Shown here piece after piece: positions 48,267-57,433 of a stretch of DNA of 64,000 nt. A model generated the notes under the pieces. The model saw only the letters and a program-made list of their open reading frames with translations, was not told the origin of the DNA and made no database searches. Both the position numbers and the translations under genes were made by a program. How positions within the stretch are numbered: the stretch's first letter is position 1; the number at the start of each line of letters is the position of its first letter. The DNA is from Alphaproteobacteria bacterium (GTDB lineage Bacteria > Pseudomonadota > Alphaproteobacteria > Caulobacterales > Hyphomonadaceae): positions 83,870 to 147,869 of the forward strand of contig WGLW01000021.1 of the NCBI GenBank assembly GCA_016125405.1, written 5' to 3'.

Positions 48267-48421
48267 AAAGGGTGGCGATGCGGCCGCCGCCGCTGTATTG
48301 GCCGCGCCTGCGGGCCTTTGAGCCGGGCCGGGAACCGGCTTAGTCTGCCGGCCGGCGTGTATGAGTGCGACAAGGAGAATCCGACGACCCGGCACAGGGA
48401 ACGCGGATCAAAGAAGGCGGC

Positions 48422-49417
48422 ATGGTGAGGATCATCCAGCTCGTGATCGGGGCCGTTCTGGCAGGCGCCGGAGCTTATCTGACGTGGCTGAACCGCGCCC
48501 ACGCGCCGCAGCTGTTTCCGCCCGATCCGCACAACGCGCCATGGATTCTGGTTGCCGGACTTGGCGCGCTTGTCGTCGGCCTGGTGGCGCTGGTCGGGGC
48601 GGCCATCCCCGGGCGCGGCCGCAAGCTGCGCCTGGCCGAAGAGGCCGCTCGCCGCGAAGCGGCGCTGCAGGCGGCGGACGCCTATTATGCCGAACGCGCC
48701 CGCGCGGCCGACCGCGACTGGCGTTCGGGCGATCTGCCGCCGGGACCCGTCGTCCACGCGCCGCCGCCCGTCCCGCCGGAGCCTGCCCCGGAGCCCGTCG
48801 CGCCGGAGCCCGAGCCGCCTCGCGCCGTCCATCGGGACCCGGCGCCGCCCCAGCCGGAACCGCCAGAGCCCGCCGTCGCCGAAACGCCGCGCCCCCCGGC
48901 GCCAGAAAAAGCTCCGCCCTTACCCGAACCCGTGGTGGCGGCCGCCGCCCCGCGCGGCTTTCCCTCCGCCGCCACGCTGGCGCCGATTCCAAAATCAGTC
49001 AGCGAACCGGTTCCGCCGGTGACGACAGCGGCGCCGTCGCCAGCCGCAGAGCCGGTCGCCCGGCAACCTGCGGCGTCAATGGCGGCGGTCGCCGCAGCGC
49101 CGGCGCCATCGCCGACCGAGGCCGCCCCTGACGGCGCGTTCGGAGCGATCCGCGCCGCGATTTCGGCAAACGAGCTGGATGAAGCCGATCGTGCGCTGAA
49201 TGAGGAGCGCGCGCGCCTGACCGCGGCGGGCGCCGGATCCGAGATTGCGCTGGCCGAACTGACGGGCCTCGCCGGCGATCACGCCGCCGCAGCCGGACGC
49301 ACGGGCGCAGCCAAATGGCTCTGGCGTCTCGCGTTGCAGAGGTTCGGCAGCGCCAATGCGATCAATTCACCCGCCGCCCGCGCCGTGTCGGAGCGGCTGC
49401 GCCTCGCGGACCAGTAG
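48422..49417 (+). CDS. Membrane-anchored Pro/Ala-rich protein
   Basis: 331 residues from the ATG at 48422, with GAAGG upstream. Two membrane segments at about 4-23 and 40-58, then a charged helix, then a long Pro/Ala/Glu linker (about 110-235, stretches of EPxPEP) and a C-terminal helical domain (DGAFGAIRAAISANELDEADRALNEERARL). The layout suggests an inner-membrane protein with an extended linker to a small helical, TPR-like domain. No family named. Confidence 0.7.
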   Translation: MVRIIQLVIGAVLAGAGAYLTWLNRAHAPQLFPPDPHNAPWILVAGLGALVVGLVALVGAAIPGRGRKLRLAEEAARREAALQAADAYYAERARAADRDWRSGDLPPGPVVHAPPPVPPEPAPEPVAPEPEPPRAVHRDPAPPQPEPPEPAVAETPRPPAPEKAPPLPEPVVAAAAPRGFPSAATLAPIPKSVSEPVPPVTTAAPSPAAEPVARQPAASMAAVAAAPAPSPTEAAPDGAFGAIRAAISANELDEADRALNEERARLTAAGAGSEIALAELTGLAGDHAAAAGRTGAAKWLWRLALQRFGSANAINSPAARAVSERLRLADQ

Positions 49418-49448
49418 GCCGCGCGAGGCGCCCGGCTATTTCGCCCGG

Positions 49449-51794
49449 CTATTTCGACAGTCGCAGCCGTGCGATTTCCTTGGCGATGGACTGGAAGGCC
49501 GCGTTGAGGTCGGCTCCGGTGGCGGCGATGTACGCGTGCGACGCATTCGTGGCGCACGTGTTCATCAGATCGATCGCGTTCGGATCCGTGCCGACATCAA
49601 ATCCCACCGTAAAGATGGTGATGTTCGCCTGCTTCATCGCTGCGCACAGCGCCTTCGCCTGGGTATAGGAATCCCCGTTCGTGGCGTTGCAGTTGATGTG
49701 GTCCGAGGTGCTTCCGCTTCCGGACGCTGCATCCTTGGCGATGACGCCGTTGCAATAGGGACTGTTGAACGACCCGTCGGTCATCAGCACCATGACCTTG
49801 GCGAGGTACGGCGCTCCATATGCCGCCGGCTGGCTTCCCGATGGCCAAAGCGACGCGAAGTTGGGCGAGATCATGTACCAGCCCCAGGCGACGCCAACCT
49901 GCCCGGCTGTCGAGCCCTGGGCCACCAGCGCGTTAATCGCCGTGTGCAGGTCCGACTTGCTGGACGTCAGGGGAACGATCTGGTTGGTCAGACATGGGTT
50001 GCCGCTGGACGCGTAGTTGCGGCCCACCAGGGCGTCGCTTGGCGACACGTCCGTATAGGCATTGCTTCCCGTGCGTTCAGACGTGCAGGTGCTGATCTCG
50101 AAGATGCGCGTGGAGCCGCTCGCGTTGGTGAAGCGGTAATATTCGCACCCCTGCTTCAGACACCAGGACGATCCGCCTGAACTGTAGTTCGAATAGTTCG
50201 GGCCAAGCGTGCCGCCCAGCACGAACGTGTTGCTCGCGGCGTTCGAAACCGGCCAGGAGTTGTTTCCGCTCGTGTTGATCTGCGTCATGCCGTTGACGCC
50301 GGTGATATAGACGTAGTCGCCATTGGCGAGGCCGTGCGATGCGGACGTGACGCGGACCTCGCAGGCGCTGGTGAAACATTTGCTCACCGTTCCGGCGGAC
50401 GAATAGATGCCGCTGGACATGTTGGTCGTGCCGCTGAGGAAAAATGCGTTCGAGGTCGCTCCGGAAACGGTCCACGTCGTTCCAACCGTGTTGTTGGCGT
50501 AGGTGAAGCCGTTGACGCCGGTTATGTAGACATAGTCGCCGTTGGAAAATCCATGCGCCGTCGACTGCACCTGAACCTCGCAGGTCGCATCAAAGCAACG
50601 CTGCGCCGTTCCGCCCGAAGAGTAGGTTTGCGACGTGAAGCCGTTCGATCCGTCCAGCAAGAAAGTGGTCGACGTGCTGTTGGTGATCGTCCACGTGCCG
50701 CTGCCGGAATTGTTGGCGTAGGTGAAGCCGCTGATCCCGCTGATGTGGACCAGGTCGCCGGTCGAGAAGCCGTGGCTGCTCGAGGTTGTGATCTGGACGT
50801 CGCAAGCGGCGTCAAAGCACCGCTGGAGCGTGCCGCCCGAGGTGAAGGAGCTGAAGCTGGAGGAATTGATATACGCGGACGTCGATGCGTCCTTCAGCTT
50901 GAACGTGTTCGTCGTTACGTCGGAAACGAGATAGATGTTGTTGTTCAGTTGCGTCATCCCGCCGACGCCGGTGATGCGAAGGTAGTTCCCGTTCGCAAAG
51001 CCGTGGCCGTTGGACGTGATCGTGACCTGGTTGCTGGACTTGGAAATCGCCGACGGCGTCTTGGACGACCCGTTTTTCCACGCAGCGCCGCTGATCGATT
51101 TCGAGGCGCCGTTTTTCCAGTCCACGAAGGAAATCGACTTCGCCGAACCGTTCCGCCAGTCAGCGGCCGTTATGGCGGTCGCGCCCGTCGCGGGCCCGCG
51201 AACGCTGTCGGCGTAAGCGCCGGCGTTGACGCCCATGGACCAGGGGATCACGGCGACCTTGGAATAGAAAGGCGTCTGCTGATCGTTGACAACTATGTCG
51301 ATGAGGTTGCCTGCGGCCGTACGAAGGTCGCTTATCTTGGTGCCGGAACCCATCGACCCTGTCGTGTCCAGCAGGAGCGAGACTTCCACATTGGCGCCGC
51401 CGCGCCGCACTTCGCTTTCGGCCGAGACGTTGACGTGGTCGATGCCCATGATCGGCATGAAGAATGTGTCGATCCGCACGGTGCCTTTGAGGCTCACGAC
51501 ATCTGTGCCGGACACGAGCGTCAGCGCCACCGATCCAGGCGGGGCCTGGTGAAAGTTCTTGTCGATATAACGGCGCGCAACATCATTGAGCGTCGCGTCG
51601 TCCTTGCTCGTGGTGGAGCCGACCGCCAGTGCGGCCGCGTCGAGCGCCGAACCGAGTTCGAAGCGGGCGAGGAAAGCCCTGCCCCCGTCGATTGCGAGGC
51701 CGGTGCACGCCATGAGCGGCACGACCATCAGCGCAAACTGCATGGCGAACGCGCCGCTGCGGTTTTTCAGAAAACGCTCGAATGAACGCTTCAT
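49449..51794 (-). CDS. tadG: TadG-like pilus assembly protein with VWA domain and internal repeats
   Basis: 781 residues from the ATG at 51794. The N-terminus has the TadE/TadG membrane segment (SGAFAMQFALMVVPLMACTGLAIDGGRA). The VWA domain has the metal-site motif LLDTTGSMGSG (D at about 143) and, far downstream, VMVLMTDGSFNSPYCNG and IFTVGFDV. Between them is a large insertion: three short W-K-N-G units and four repeats of about 73-77 residues. Tad pili mediate surface attachment; TadG-type proteins are envelope parts of that system. Most TadG proteins lack such repeats. Two TadE-like genes lie just upstream; the rest of a tad locus is not in the window. Confidence 0.88.
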   Translation of the reverse strand: MKRSFERFLKNRSGAFAMQFALMVVPLMACTGLAIDGGRAFLARFELGSALDAAALAVGSTTSKDDATLNDVARRYIDKNFHQAPPGSVALTLVSGTDVVSLKGTVRIDTFFMPIMGIDHVNVSAESEVRRGGANVEVSLLLDTTGSMGSGTKISDLRTAAGNLIDIVVNDQQTPFYSKVAVIPWSMGVNAGAYADSVRGPATGATAITAADWRNGSAKSISFVDWKNGASKSISGAAWKNGSSKTPSAISKSSNQVTITSNGHGFANGNYLRITGVGGMTQLNNNIYLVSDVTTNTFKLKDASTSAYINSSSFSSFTSGGTLQRCFDAACDVQITTSSSHGFSTGDLVHISGISGFTYANNSGSGTWTITNSTSTTFLLDGSNGFTSQTYSSGGTAQRCFDATCEVQVQSTAHGFSNGDYVYITGVNGFTYANNTVGTTWTVSGATSNAFFLSGTTNMSSGIYSSAGTVSKCFTSACEVRVTSASHGLANGDYVYITGVNGMTQINTSGNNSWPVSNAASNTFVLGGTLGPNYSNYSSGGSSWCLKQGCEYYRFTNASGSTRIFEISTCTSERTGSNAYTDVSPSDALVGRNYASSGNPCLTNQIVPLTSSKSDLHTAINALVAQGSTAGQVGVAWGWYMISPNFASLWPSGSQPAAYGAPYLAKVMVLMTDGSFNSPYCNGVIAKDAASGSGSTSDHINCNATNGDSYTQAKALCAAMKQANITIFTVGFDVGTDPNAIDLMNTCATNASHAYIAATGADLNAAFQSIAKEIARLRLSK
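50157..51032 (-). repeat. Four FCCH-like repeats inside TadG
   Basis: Each unit runs C-x4-C-[DE]-V-x-[IV]-x-S-x2-HG-[FL]-x-[NT]-GD-[YL]-[VL]-[YH]-I-[TS]-G-[VI]-x-G-[FM]-T, then asparagines, a W-[TP] strand and a TF-x-L strand; the first unit lacks the leading Cys pair. The conserved HG pairs recur every 77, 73 and 74 residues. The pattern HG(F/L)xxGD.V.I(T/S)G...TW.V resembles repeats seen in phage and adhesin-like proteins (E1 FCCH-like). Each later copy starts with a close cysteine pair able to form a disulfide. Confidence 0.85.
51048..51164 (-). repeat. Three 13-residue W-[RK]-N-G units
   Basis: DWRNGSAKSISF, DWKNGASKSISG and AWKNGSSKTPSA follow each other at a 13-residue (39-base) period, just before the four long repeats in TadG. 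The units are close copies, so the array is a recent or maintained tandem duplication. Confidence 0.8.
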
Positions 51795-51852
51795 CTGTTC
51801 ACGTCCTGTGTCCACAACCAACCGGCCGGCGCCGGCAATCCCGAACCGGATG

Positions 51853-52443
51853 CTAGAATGTCGAGGTATTTCCGTTGTCGTCCGTCTTGCCGTCCATCGA
51901 GATCAATCGGTTCTCGCGGGGACGCGCATAGGCGTAGCGCACGATGGCAAGAGCCGGCCCGTCGAACAGCGTCGTCAGCGGGCTGGTGTAGTGGTAGCGA
52001 AGTCCGACGCGGATCACGCTTTCGCCGACATCGCCCAGACCCGCAGCGTCGTTGATGTCGTAGCTGACCTCGGTCCCGGCATACCGCCGCCAGAGGAGGT
52101 AGGGATCCTTGTCCGGGTCGTTCTGGTAGCCGATCGCCGACACGTCCAGATCGAGCACGCTCTCCGTGGTCACCGGTTTCATCATGTAGATGGAGGCGTC
52201 GTAGATCTGCTTGAGATCGCTGGACGTCATTATGTTTTCACGCGCAACGAGATCGGCGACTTCGTGAACGTAGCGCGTCGCCTCGTCGGTCGCGCGGAAG
52301 CGCAGCGTCAGCTCGAATACGCCCATCACGATGACAATGAGCGCAGGCGCAAGCAGGGCGAACTCCACCGCCGCCATGCCGCGACGATCGCGCCCAAGAC
52401 GCCGTGAAACCTTCCGGATTGCTGGCTTTGTGTCTGGCGTCAT
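51853..52443 (-). CDS. TadE-like pilus assembly protein (second)
   Basis: 196 residues from the ATG at 52443, which overlaps the stop of the upstream TadE gene as ATGA. The TadE signature is in residues about 20-48 (RDRRGMAAVEFALLAPALIVIVMGVFELTL), where the Glu after AAV is the conserved position for pseudopilin-type processing. The periplasmic part (NDPDKDPYLLWRRYAGTEVSYDI) has no further motif. It is the middle gene of three, before tadG. Confidence 0.9.
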   Translation of the reverse strand: MTPDTKPAIRKVSRRLGRDRRGMAAVEFALLAPALIVIVMGVFELTLRFRATDEATRYVHEVADLVARENIMTSSDLKQIYDASIYMMKPVTTESVLDLDVSAIGYQNDPDKDPYLLWRRYAGTEVSYDINDAAGLGDVGESVIRVGLRYHYTSPLTTLFDGPALAIVRYAYARPRENRLISMDGKTDDNGNTSTF

Positions 52444-52952
52444 GACCAAGGCTCGTTCTTGACGATGCAATAGGAATTGACGATCGCCGGCAGGTCCGGG
52501 CCCATGCCGAACAACTTGCTCATGAACGGCGTGATGAAGGTGTGGTGGATGGACGAGCGAACCACCGAATACTTTCCGGCGCCGCCGGGCTGAAAGACGA
52601 AGTTCACGGGGTTGCCGTCCGCGTCGAACTCGGGCGGCGGATAGGTGATGGCGCTGATGCTGTCGAACGAGCGGACGTCGAACACGATCGCTTCGCAATC
52701 GATCATCGTCGAACTCTTGGCGCAGACCTGGTCGTGGAAGGCCTGGGCCATGTCTCCGCTGGTCTGGACCTGGCCGGTCTGCAGCACCCTGGCGGCCTCG
52801 TAGGTCACGTAGCCGAGCGCGTAGGCCTTGTACTGGTACAAAACGAATTCGATCAGGCCCACGACCAGCAGGAAGAACACTGGCGCGAGCATGGCGAATT
52901 CGATCAACGCGCTACCGCCCTCCTCGCCGGAGAGCCGCCTGTGCGACCGCAT
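52440..52952 (-). CDS. TadE-like pilus assembly protein (first)
   Basis: 170 residues. TadE signature near the N-terminus: EEGGSALIEFAMLAPVFFLLVVGLIEFVLYQYKAYA, with the conserved Glu. Cysteines at about 97 and 106 (QVCAKSSTMIDCEAI) could pair in the periplasm. It is the first gene of a three-gene minus-strand unit of minor-pilin-like and TadG proteins. Confidence 0.9.
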   Translation of the reverse strand: MRSHRRLSGEEGGSALIEFAMLAPVFFLLVVGLIEFVLYQYKAYALGYVTYEAARVLQTGQVQTSGDMAQAFHDQVCAKSSTMIDCEAIVFDVRSFDSISAITYPPPEFDADGNPVNFVFQPGGAGKYSVVRSSIHHTFITPFMSKLFGMGPDLPAIVNSYCIVKNEPWS

Positions 52953-53188
52953 TGGAGTGTCCCGCCTTATCTACTGCATCACATGATGAGGCATCAGGTT
53001 TAATTATCCGCTCAAGCCGAAGGGAGAATTCGGGGGCGGCCTTCATCCCTGGTTTACGATTGCGACAGGGATGACCCGGACCTGTTAACCCGGGGCGCCC
53101 CAAGTGTGGGCGGCGGGCGCGTCGTGCGGACCTGCTATTTTCCCTCGCGTTTATCGTCCCGAAACGAAACGGCGGCATCACTGGCCGG

Positions 53189-54493
53189 ATGGACGCTCCG
53201 GCCAAGCCCCATCCAGACCCGCTGACGGCGCGTTCGCGCTGGTCAGGAATGGTGCGCCCGGCCGAGGTGCGCGCCTCATCGGTTCTGCACATCCTGATTA
53301 CCGCCTACGCTATCGCCGGCTTCGCCATCGCCGTCTGGATGGCCTGGCGGATCACGCACAACGACCTTCTGCCCAACATGCCGACGACCGGCCGCTGGGC
53401 GACGTTCGACTGGCTGACCAACTACCAGGCCGGCTTCGTGCGCCGGGGGCTGCTGGGCGAGGTCCTGCTCCGGCTTTCCGACGCCACGGGCGTTTCTGTG
53501 CTGAACCTGGCGTTCGCCGGCATGGTCGCGGTCTATGGCGCGTTTGCCGCCGCGCAGATCGCCCTGTTCCGCTCCATTCCCGACGCCTCGCCGGCGCTGA
53601 TGATCATTTTCGCCCCGTTCATGCTGGGCTTCGAAGTGCTGATGACGTCGGCGACCGGGCGGAAGGACGTGATCCTTCTCGCCGTGCTGGCCATGCTGGC
53701 AGTCTGCCATGTCCGGCGCAGACCGGACGAGCCGAGCCGGGCGCCCGAGATCGCCCTGTGCGCGCTGCCCGCGCTGGTGCTGATCCACGAGGCCTTCTTT
53801 CTCTATTCTCCCTACATCCTGGTGTTCGCGCTGCTCGATCCGGCGACGCGGACGCGGCGGTTGCGCCTCGGCGCACTGTGGCTGGCGTCCGGCGTGGCGC
53901 TGGGCGCGGCGGTGGTGTTCCACGGCTCCGCGCATCAGGCGGCCGGGATCTGCCAGGCGCTTGGAGACCGGATCAAGCTTCCCAATTTCGGGTCGGCCTG
54001 CCTTGGCGGCGGCGCCATCTCGATGCTGAAGGCCAGCCTGGCGCAGGGCTGGGACCATTTCCGCCAGACCTATGGCAACCAGACGAGCCTGACCGTGACG
54101 CCCGCGCTGTTGCTGATCTCGGCCGCCTTCCTGCCGATGAGCGGCTTTATCAGCCAGCTGAAGCAAAGCCGGCCGCGCCGCTTTCTGGTGATTTCAATCG
54201 GCGCCCTGTGCGCCCTGACAATGAGCCTTCCGCTCTTCATTGCCGCTGACGACTGGGGGCGCTGGATCCGCATGCACGCGGTGGCGCTGGGCTTTATTCT
54301 CTGCGCGGAGCTGGCGCGGGGACAACGCGAGGGCTGGGCCCGGCCCGGCCCCCTTGCGACGACCGTGCTGGGAAGCAGCGGGTACATGGCCGCCGTCGTG
54401 CTCTACGCCTCGATGTGGGATTTCAACATCGTCGGCCAGTTGATTGGCGGCGGCTTCTTCGGACGCCTGCTTGGCCTCGGTATCGCGGCCTAG
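53189..54493 (+). CDS. Polytopic membrane protein of unknown function
   Basis: 434 residues with about 10 hydrophobic segments. An N-terminal loop has DWLTNYQAGFVRRGLLGEVLLRLSD, a phrase I have seen in uncharacterised polytopic proteins that resemble lipid-linked-sugar glycosyltransferases. A periplasmic-looking loop near 230-275 has two Cys (GICQALGDRIKLPNFGSACLGGG). No catalytic motif can be pointed to. Its stop is in the CTAG shared with the stop of the convergent DUF1501 gene. Confidence 0.7.
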   Translation: MDAPAKPHPDPLTARSRWSGMVRPAEVRASSVLHILITAYAIAGFAIAVWMAWRITHNDLLPNMPTTGRWATFDWLTNYQAGFVRRGLLGEVLLRLSDATGVSVLNLAFAGMVAVYGAFAAAQIALFRSIPDASPALMIIFAPFMLGFEVLMTSATGRKDVILLAVLAMLAVCHVRRRPDEPSRAPEIALCALPALVLIHEAFFLYSPYILVFALLDPATRTRRLRLGALWLASGVALGAAVVFHGSAHQAAGICQALGDRIKLPNFGSACLGGGAISMLKASLAQGWDHFRQTYGNQTSLTVTPALLLISAAFLPMSGFISQLKQSRPRRFLVISIGALCALTMSLPLFIAADDWGRWIRMHAVALGFILCAELARGQREGWARPGPLATTVLGSSGYMAAVVLYASMWDFNIVGQLIGGGFFGRLLGLGIAA

Positions 54494-55677
54494 ACGAGGT
54501 TCGCCATCGGACGGGCGCCGGCGCTGTCTGGAAAGACGATGCGGTCGAGATCCGCGGCGTCCCATCCGAGCTGTTCGCGCAACACGCCCTTGAATACGGA
54601 CCGCGCATCGTTGGCCGGAGCGAGGTCGCGGTTTTCAAAAAGCGCGGCGGGCTTGAGCGTCGGCCAGTCGCCGAACATGCGCCCGCCCTTGATCGCGCCG
54701 CCGGCGAGAAGGACCGTGCCGGCGGTTCCGTGATCCGTGCCCTGCGCGCCGTTGACCCGCACGGTGCGGCCGAACTCAGAGACGGCGACAAGCGCCGTTT
54801 TCTTCCAGCTCTCGCCCATCGTGTCCTTCAGCGCCTTGAGCCCGGCGTCGAACTGCGTGAAGCGCTGCTGCAGGGCGGGCGCCTGGCCGGCGTGGGTGTC
54901 CCAGCCATCGAGGCTGACGACGGCGATCTCCGGGCCGTCCGGCTCGGCGAGGAACTTGCCGGCGGCCTGCAGCATCGGAACATACTGGCCCGGCCCCGCC
55001 CGGCCGCCGCCCATGCCGGACATGGCGCCGCCATCGCCCGCGACCTTGTTGGCGCCCAGCGCCTCTGTGAGCGAGGTCTTCAGCAGGAGATCGTCCTGGT
55101 AGAGGTCCATCAAGCGGTTGAGCGTGTCGTCGCTGGCTTCGGGCAGCACAGCCGGCGACCATGACGCGACCTGCGCCTTGCCGCGCACGATCAACGGCTG
55201 CATCGGTCCGATCGAGACGGCGGAATAAGCCGCGGGGGCGCGCTGCAGAGCCCGGTTAAGCCAGCCATCCGGCGTGACGGTTTTCACCGCGCCGGACTCG
55301 AGGAGATCCTGCGCCTCAAAGTGCGAACGCTCGCGATACGGCCCCGCCGTGGCCGGCGCGAAGGCGGCCTCGCCCGCCTTGTACATGCCCGCAAGACTGG
55401 CGAAGGCGGAATGGAGCGCGAAGCCATCGTCCAGCGGACGGGCCGCGGCGTCGATCAGCGGCGCCCGGTATTCATGGATGTTCGGATCGTCGATCTTGGG
55501 CAGCAGGGACATGCCGTCCATGGCGCCGCGCAGGATGACCACGATGACTTTCCTGCCGTTGCTCTGCTGCGTGGCGGCGAAGGCGGGCGCGGCGACGGAC
55601 GCCAGCGTGACGGCACAACCGCCCATGAGCAGCGAGCGGCGGTTGATGGCGTGGAACGCCGGGTTGGACGGAGCCAT
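54490..55677 (-). CDS. DUF1501 family protein, Tat-exported
   Basis: 395 residues from the ATG at 55677. The N-terminus NRRSLLMGGCAVTLASVAAPAFA is a twin-arginine signal. The body has the alkaline-phosphatase-superfamily look of DUF1501: VILRGAMDGMSLLPK near 47, YRERSHFEAQDLLESG and VAVSEFGRTVRVNGAQGTDHGTAGTVLLAGGAIKGGRMFGDWP. DUF1501 genes nearly always sit next to DUF1800, as here. The pair is exported, of unknown substrate. Confidence 0.93.
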   Translation of the reverse strand: MAPSNPAFHAINRRSLLMGGCAVTLASVAAPAFAATQQSNGRKVIVVILRGAMDGMSLLPKIDDPNIHEYRAPLIDAAARPLDDGFALHSAFASLAGMYKAGEAAFAPATAGPYRERSHFEAQDLLESGAVKTVTPDGWLNRALQRAPAAYSAVSIGPMQPLIVRGKAQVASWSPAVLPEASDDTLNRLMDLYQDDLLLKTSLTEALGANKVAGDGGAMSGMGGGRAGPGQYVPMLQAAGKFLAEPDGPEIAVVSLDGWDTHAGQAPALQQRFTQFDAGLKALKDTMGESWKKTALVAVSEFGRTVRVNGAQGTDHGTAGTVLLAGGAIKGGRMFGDWPTLKPAALFENRDLAPANDARSVFKGVLREQLGWDAADLDRIVFPDSAGARPMANLV

Positions 55678-55682
55678 GATCC

Positions 55683-57233
55683 TTACCTCCGCTGGAATTC
55701 GGGACTCATCAGGGCGAGCGTGAAGCCCTGTTCGGCGCTTTCGGCGCGCGAGACGCCCTGGCGGGTTTTCTCTCCGGCCATCGGTCCCAGCGCACGGTCG
55801 AGGAAATCCTCCGGCGAGCCCATCGCGGACATTCTCTGCGAGACCGCGTTGGCCCATTCAAGCCGCTTCATCACCGCGTCGGCGCCGGACCACGCCGAGG
55901 CGATATCCGGCCAGCCGGCGGGCGACGGCGCGCCGAAGGGTTGCTGCGCCAGCGAGACATAAACGGCGCGCTGGTCTCGCCCGAACGCAGCCTGGGCGCC
56001 GGCGGCGCGGGACACAGATACGAGCAGCTCTTCCGGCGTCTTGAACTTCGCGGGCGCCTCGACCCAGGCTTCGTCGAGATCGACGACCGTGCGGGCGAGC
56101 GCTGAAAGATCGCCATGCGTTTCAAGGAAGACCGCCTGGAGTTTTGCGACGGCGGCCGGCGGTGGATCGTCGGCGACAAAATGACGGGCGAGCTTGGTCG
56201 CGATGTGATGGGCGGTGGCCGGACTACGGGCCAGATCGTCGAGCACGGCGGCGGCCTGCTGCTTGCCCTGCACAGAGTAGGTCTTGCCAAGGATCTTGCG
56301 CGAGCCGGGCTCGTGGAACGGTTCGACGAAGACGGTTTCGCCGGGATGGTCCTGCAGGTCGAGGGCGACCTGTATCAGCCCGCCGCCCTGCCCGCCGCCG
56401 CGCCGGCGGCCGGCCAGACGCGCCAGCTTTTGCTGGTTCTGTCCGCCGCCGGGGCGCGCCTGTCCGCCAACCGTCCAGCCGGTGAGCGCCTTGGCGAACT
56501 CGATAACGTCGGCCTGCGTGTAGCCGGTGTCGACGCCCATGGTATGCAGCTCGAGAACCTCACGCGCGAGGTTCTCGTTGAGGCCGAGCTTGCGCCGCTC
56601 GGCGACCTGCGTTGACGGCCCGATCGAGCGGTTGGCGTCGAGATAGACCAGCATGGTGGGGTGGAAGGTGGAGGCGCCGAGCAGGCCGGCGAACGAGCCG
56701 AAGGCGTGCGCGCGAATGACGTCCCGCTCGAAGGGACCGACAATGCCGATCAGCTGCGGGTTGCGCGCGGCGACGGTGAAGTGGTTAGACCAGAAACGCA
56801 CCCAGCGTTCGGCGAACGGGTCGGGCGTTGCGGCGGCATGGCGGCTGCGCGCAGCGATCTCCTGCTGCAGGCCCTGACGCGCCTCTTTCTGGATTTCCTT
56901 GCGGACCTCCTGCGGGATGTTGGCCAGCGCCGGGTTCTGACCGCCCGGTTCCGGCCGGCTGCCGTCGGAGGTCTGCATGGAGGGATCGGCCGCGGCCTTC
57001 CGCTTGCCGCCGAGCTTCGCGAGGTCGTCGGGCGACATGTTCGCATAGGCTTCGCGGCGCTCGGTGAAGACCTGTTCGACCGTCATCAGGCCGTCGGCCG
57101 GAATCAGCGCGGCGTCCGGCCGGATCTGGGCCTTGAGCCAGCCGCGCGGATCGGAGGAAGCGGCGAGGATCTCGCCCGGCCTTGCGCCCAGTCCGAAGCG
57201 GTTTGCAGCGATGGCGCCCTGAAGCAGGCTCAT
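55683..57233 (-). CDS. DUF1800 family protein
   Basis: 516 residues; AGGAGG precedes the ATG. It starts AANRFGLGARPGE, the DUF1800 opening, and has WVRFWSNHFTVA, ENLAREVLELHTMGVDTGYTQADVIEFAKALTGW and HHIATKLARHFVADDPP. A Gly/Gln/Arg-rich insertion lies near 255-280. The DUF1501 gene starts 5 bases after its stop. The pair is widespread, often exported or surface-associated, and biochemically uncharacterised. Confidence 0.94.
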   Translation of the reverse strand: MSLLQGAIAANRFGLGARPGEILAASSDPRGWLKAQIRPDAALIPADGLMTVEQVFTERREAYANMSPDDLAKLGGKRKAAADPSMQTSDGSRPEPGGQNPALANIPQEVRKEIQKEARQGLQQEIAARSRHAAATPDPFAERWVRFWSNHFTVAARNPQLIGIVGPFERDVIRAHAFGSFAGLLGASTFHPTMLVYLDANRSIGPSTQVAERRKLGLNENLAREVLELHTMGVDTGYTQADVIEFAKALTGWTVGGQARPGGGQNQQKLARLAGRRRGGGQGGGLIQVALDLQDHPGETVFVEPFHEPGSRKILGKTYSVQGKQQAAAVLDDLARSPATAHHIATKLARHFVADDPPPAAVAKLQAVFLETHGDLSALARTVVDLDEAWVEAPAKFKTPEELLVSVSRAAGAQAAFGRDQRAVYVSLAQQPFGAPSPAGWPDIASAWSGADAVMKRLEWANAVSQRMSAMGSPEDFLDRALGPMAGEKTRQGVSRAESAEQGFTLALMSPEFQRR

Positions 57234-57433
57234 GCCGGCCTCCTTTTGCTGGCTGACACGCTGAAAGTACTACCGTTCGGTATCTGAATGTATGCCGAAG
57301 ACGGCGGGATTTGTATCAATGTGTCGTCCCGGGCTCCGGCCTCACCGCATTGCGGCGAAGGCGGCCGGCCTGTATGACGCCGCCTCCGGCCCCCGTCCTC
57401 CCCAGAAATACGGCCGGAAAACAAGAGTAGGTC

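Noticed and set aside
50157..51032. Phage tail-fibre gene or prophage suggested by the FCCH-like repeats
   Set aside because: The repeats lie inside one continuous frame with TadG ends, and no phage structural, integrase or lysis gene is nearby.
50334..51785. A long plus-strand open frame opposite tadG
   Set aside because: Antisense of the repeat region; Arg-rich translation with no domain.
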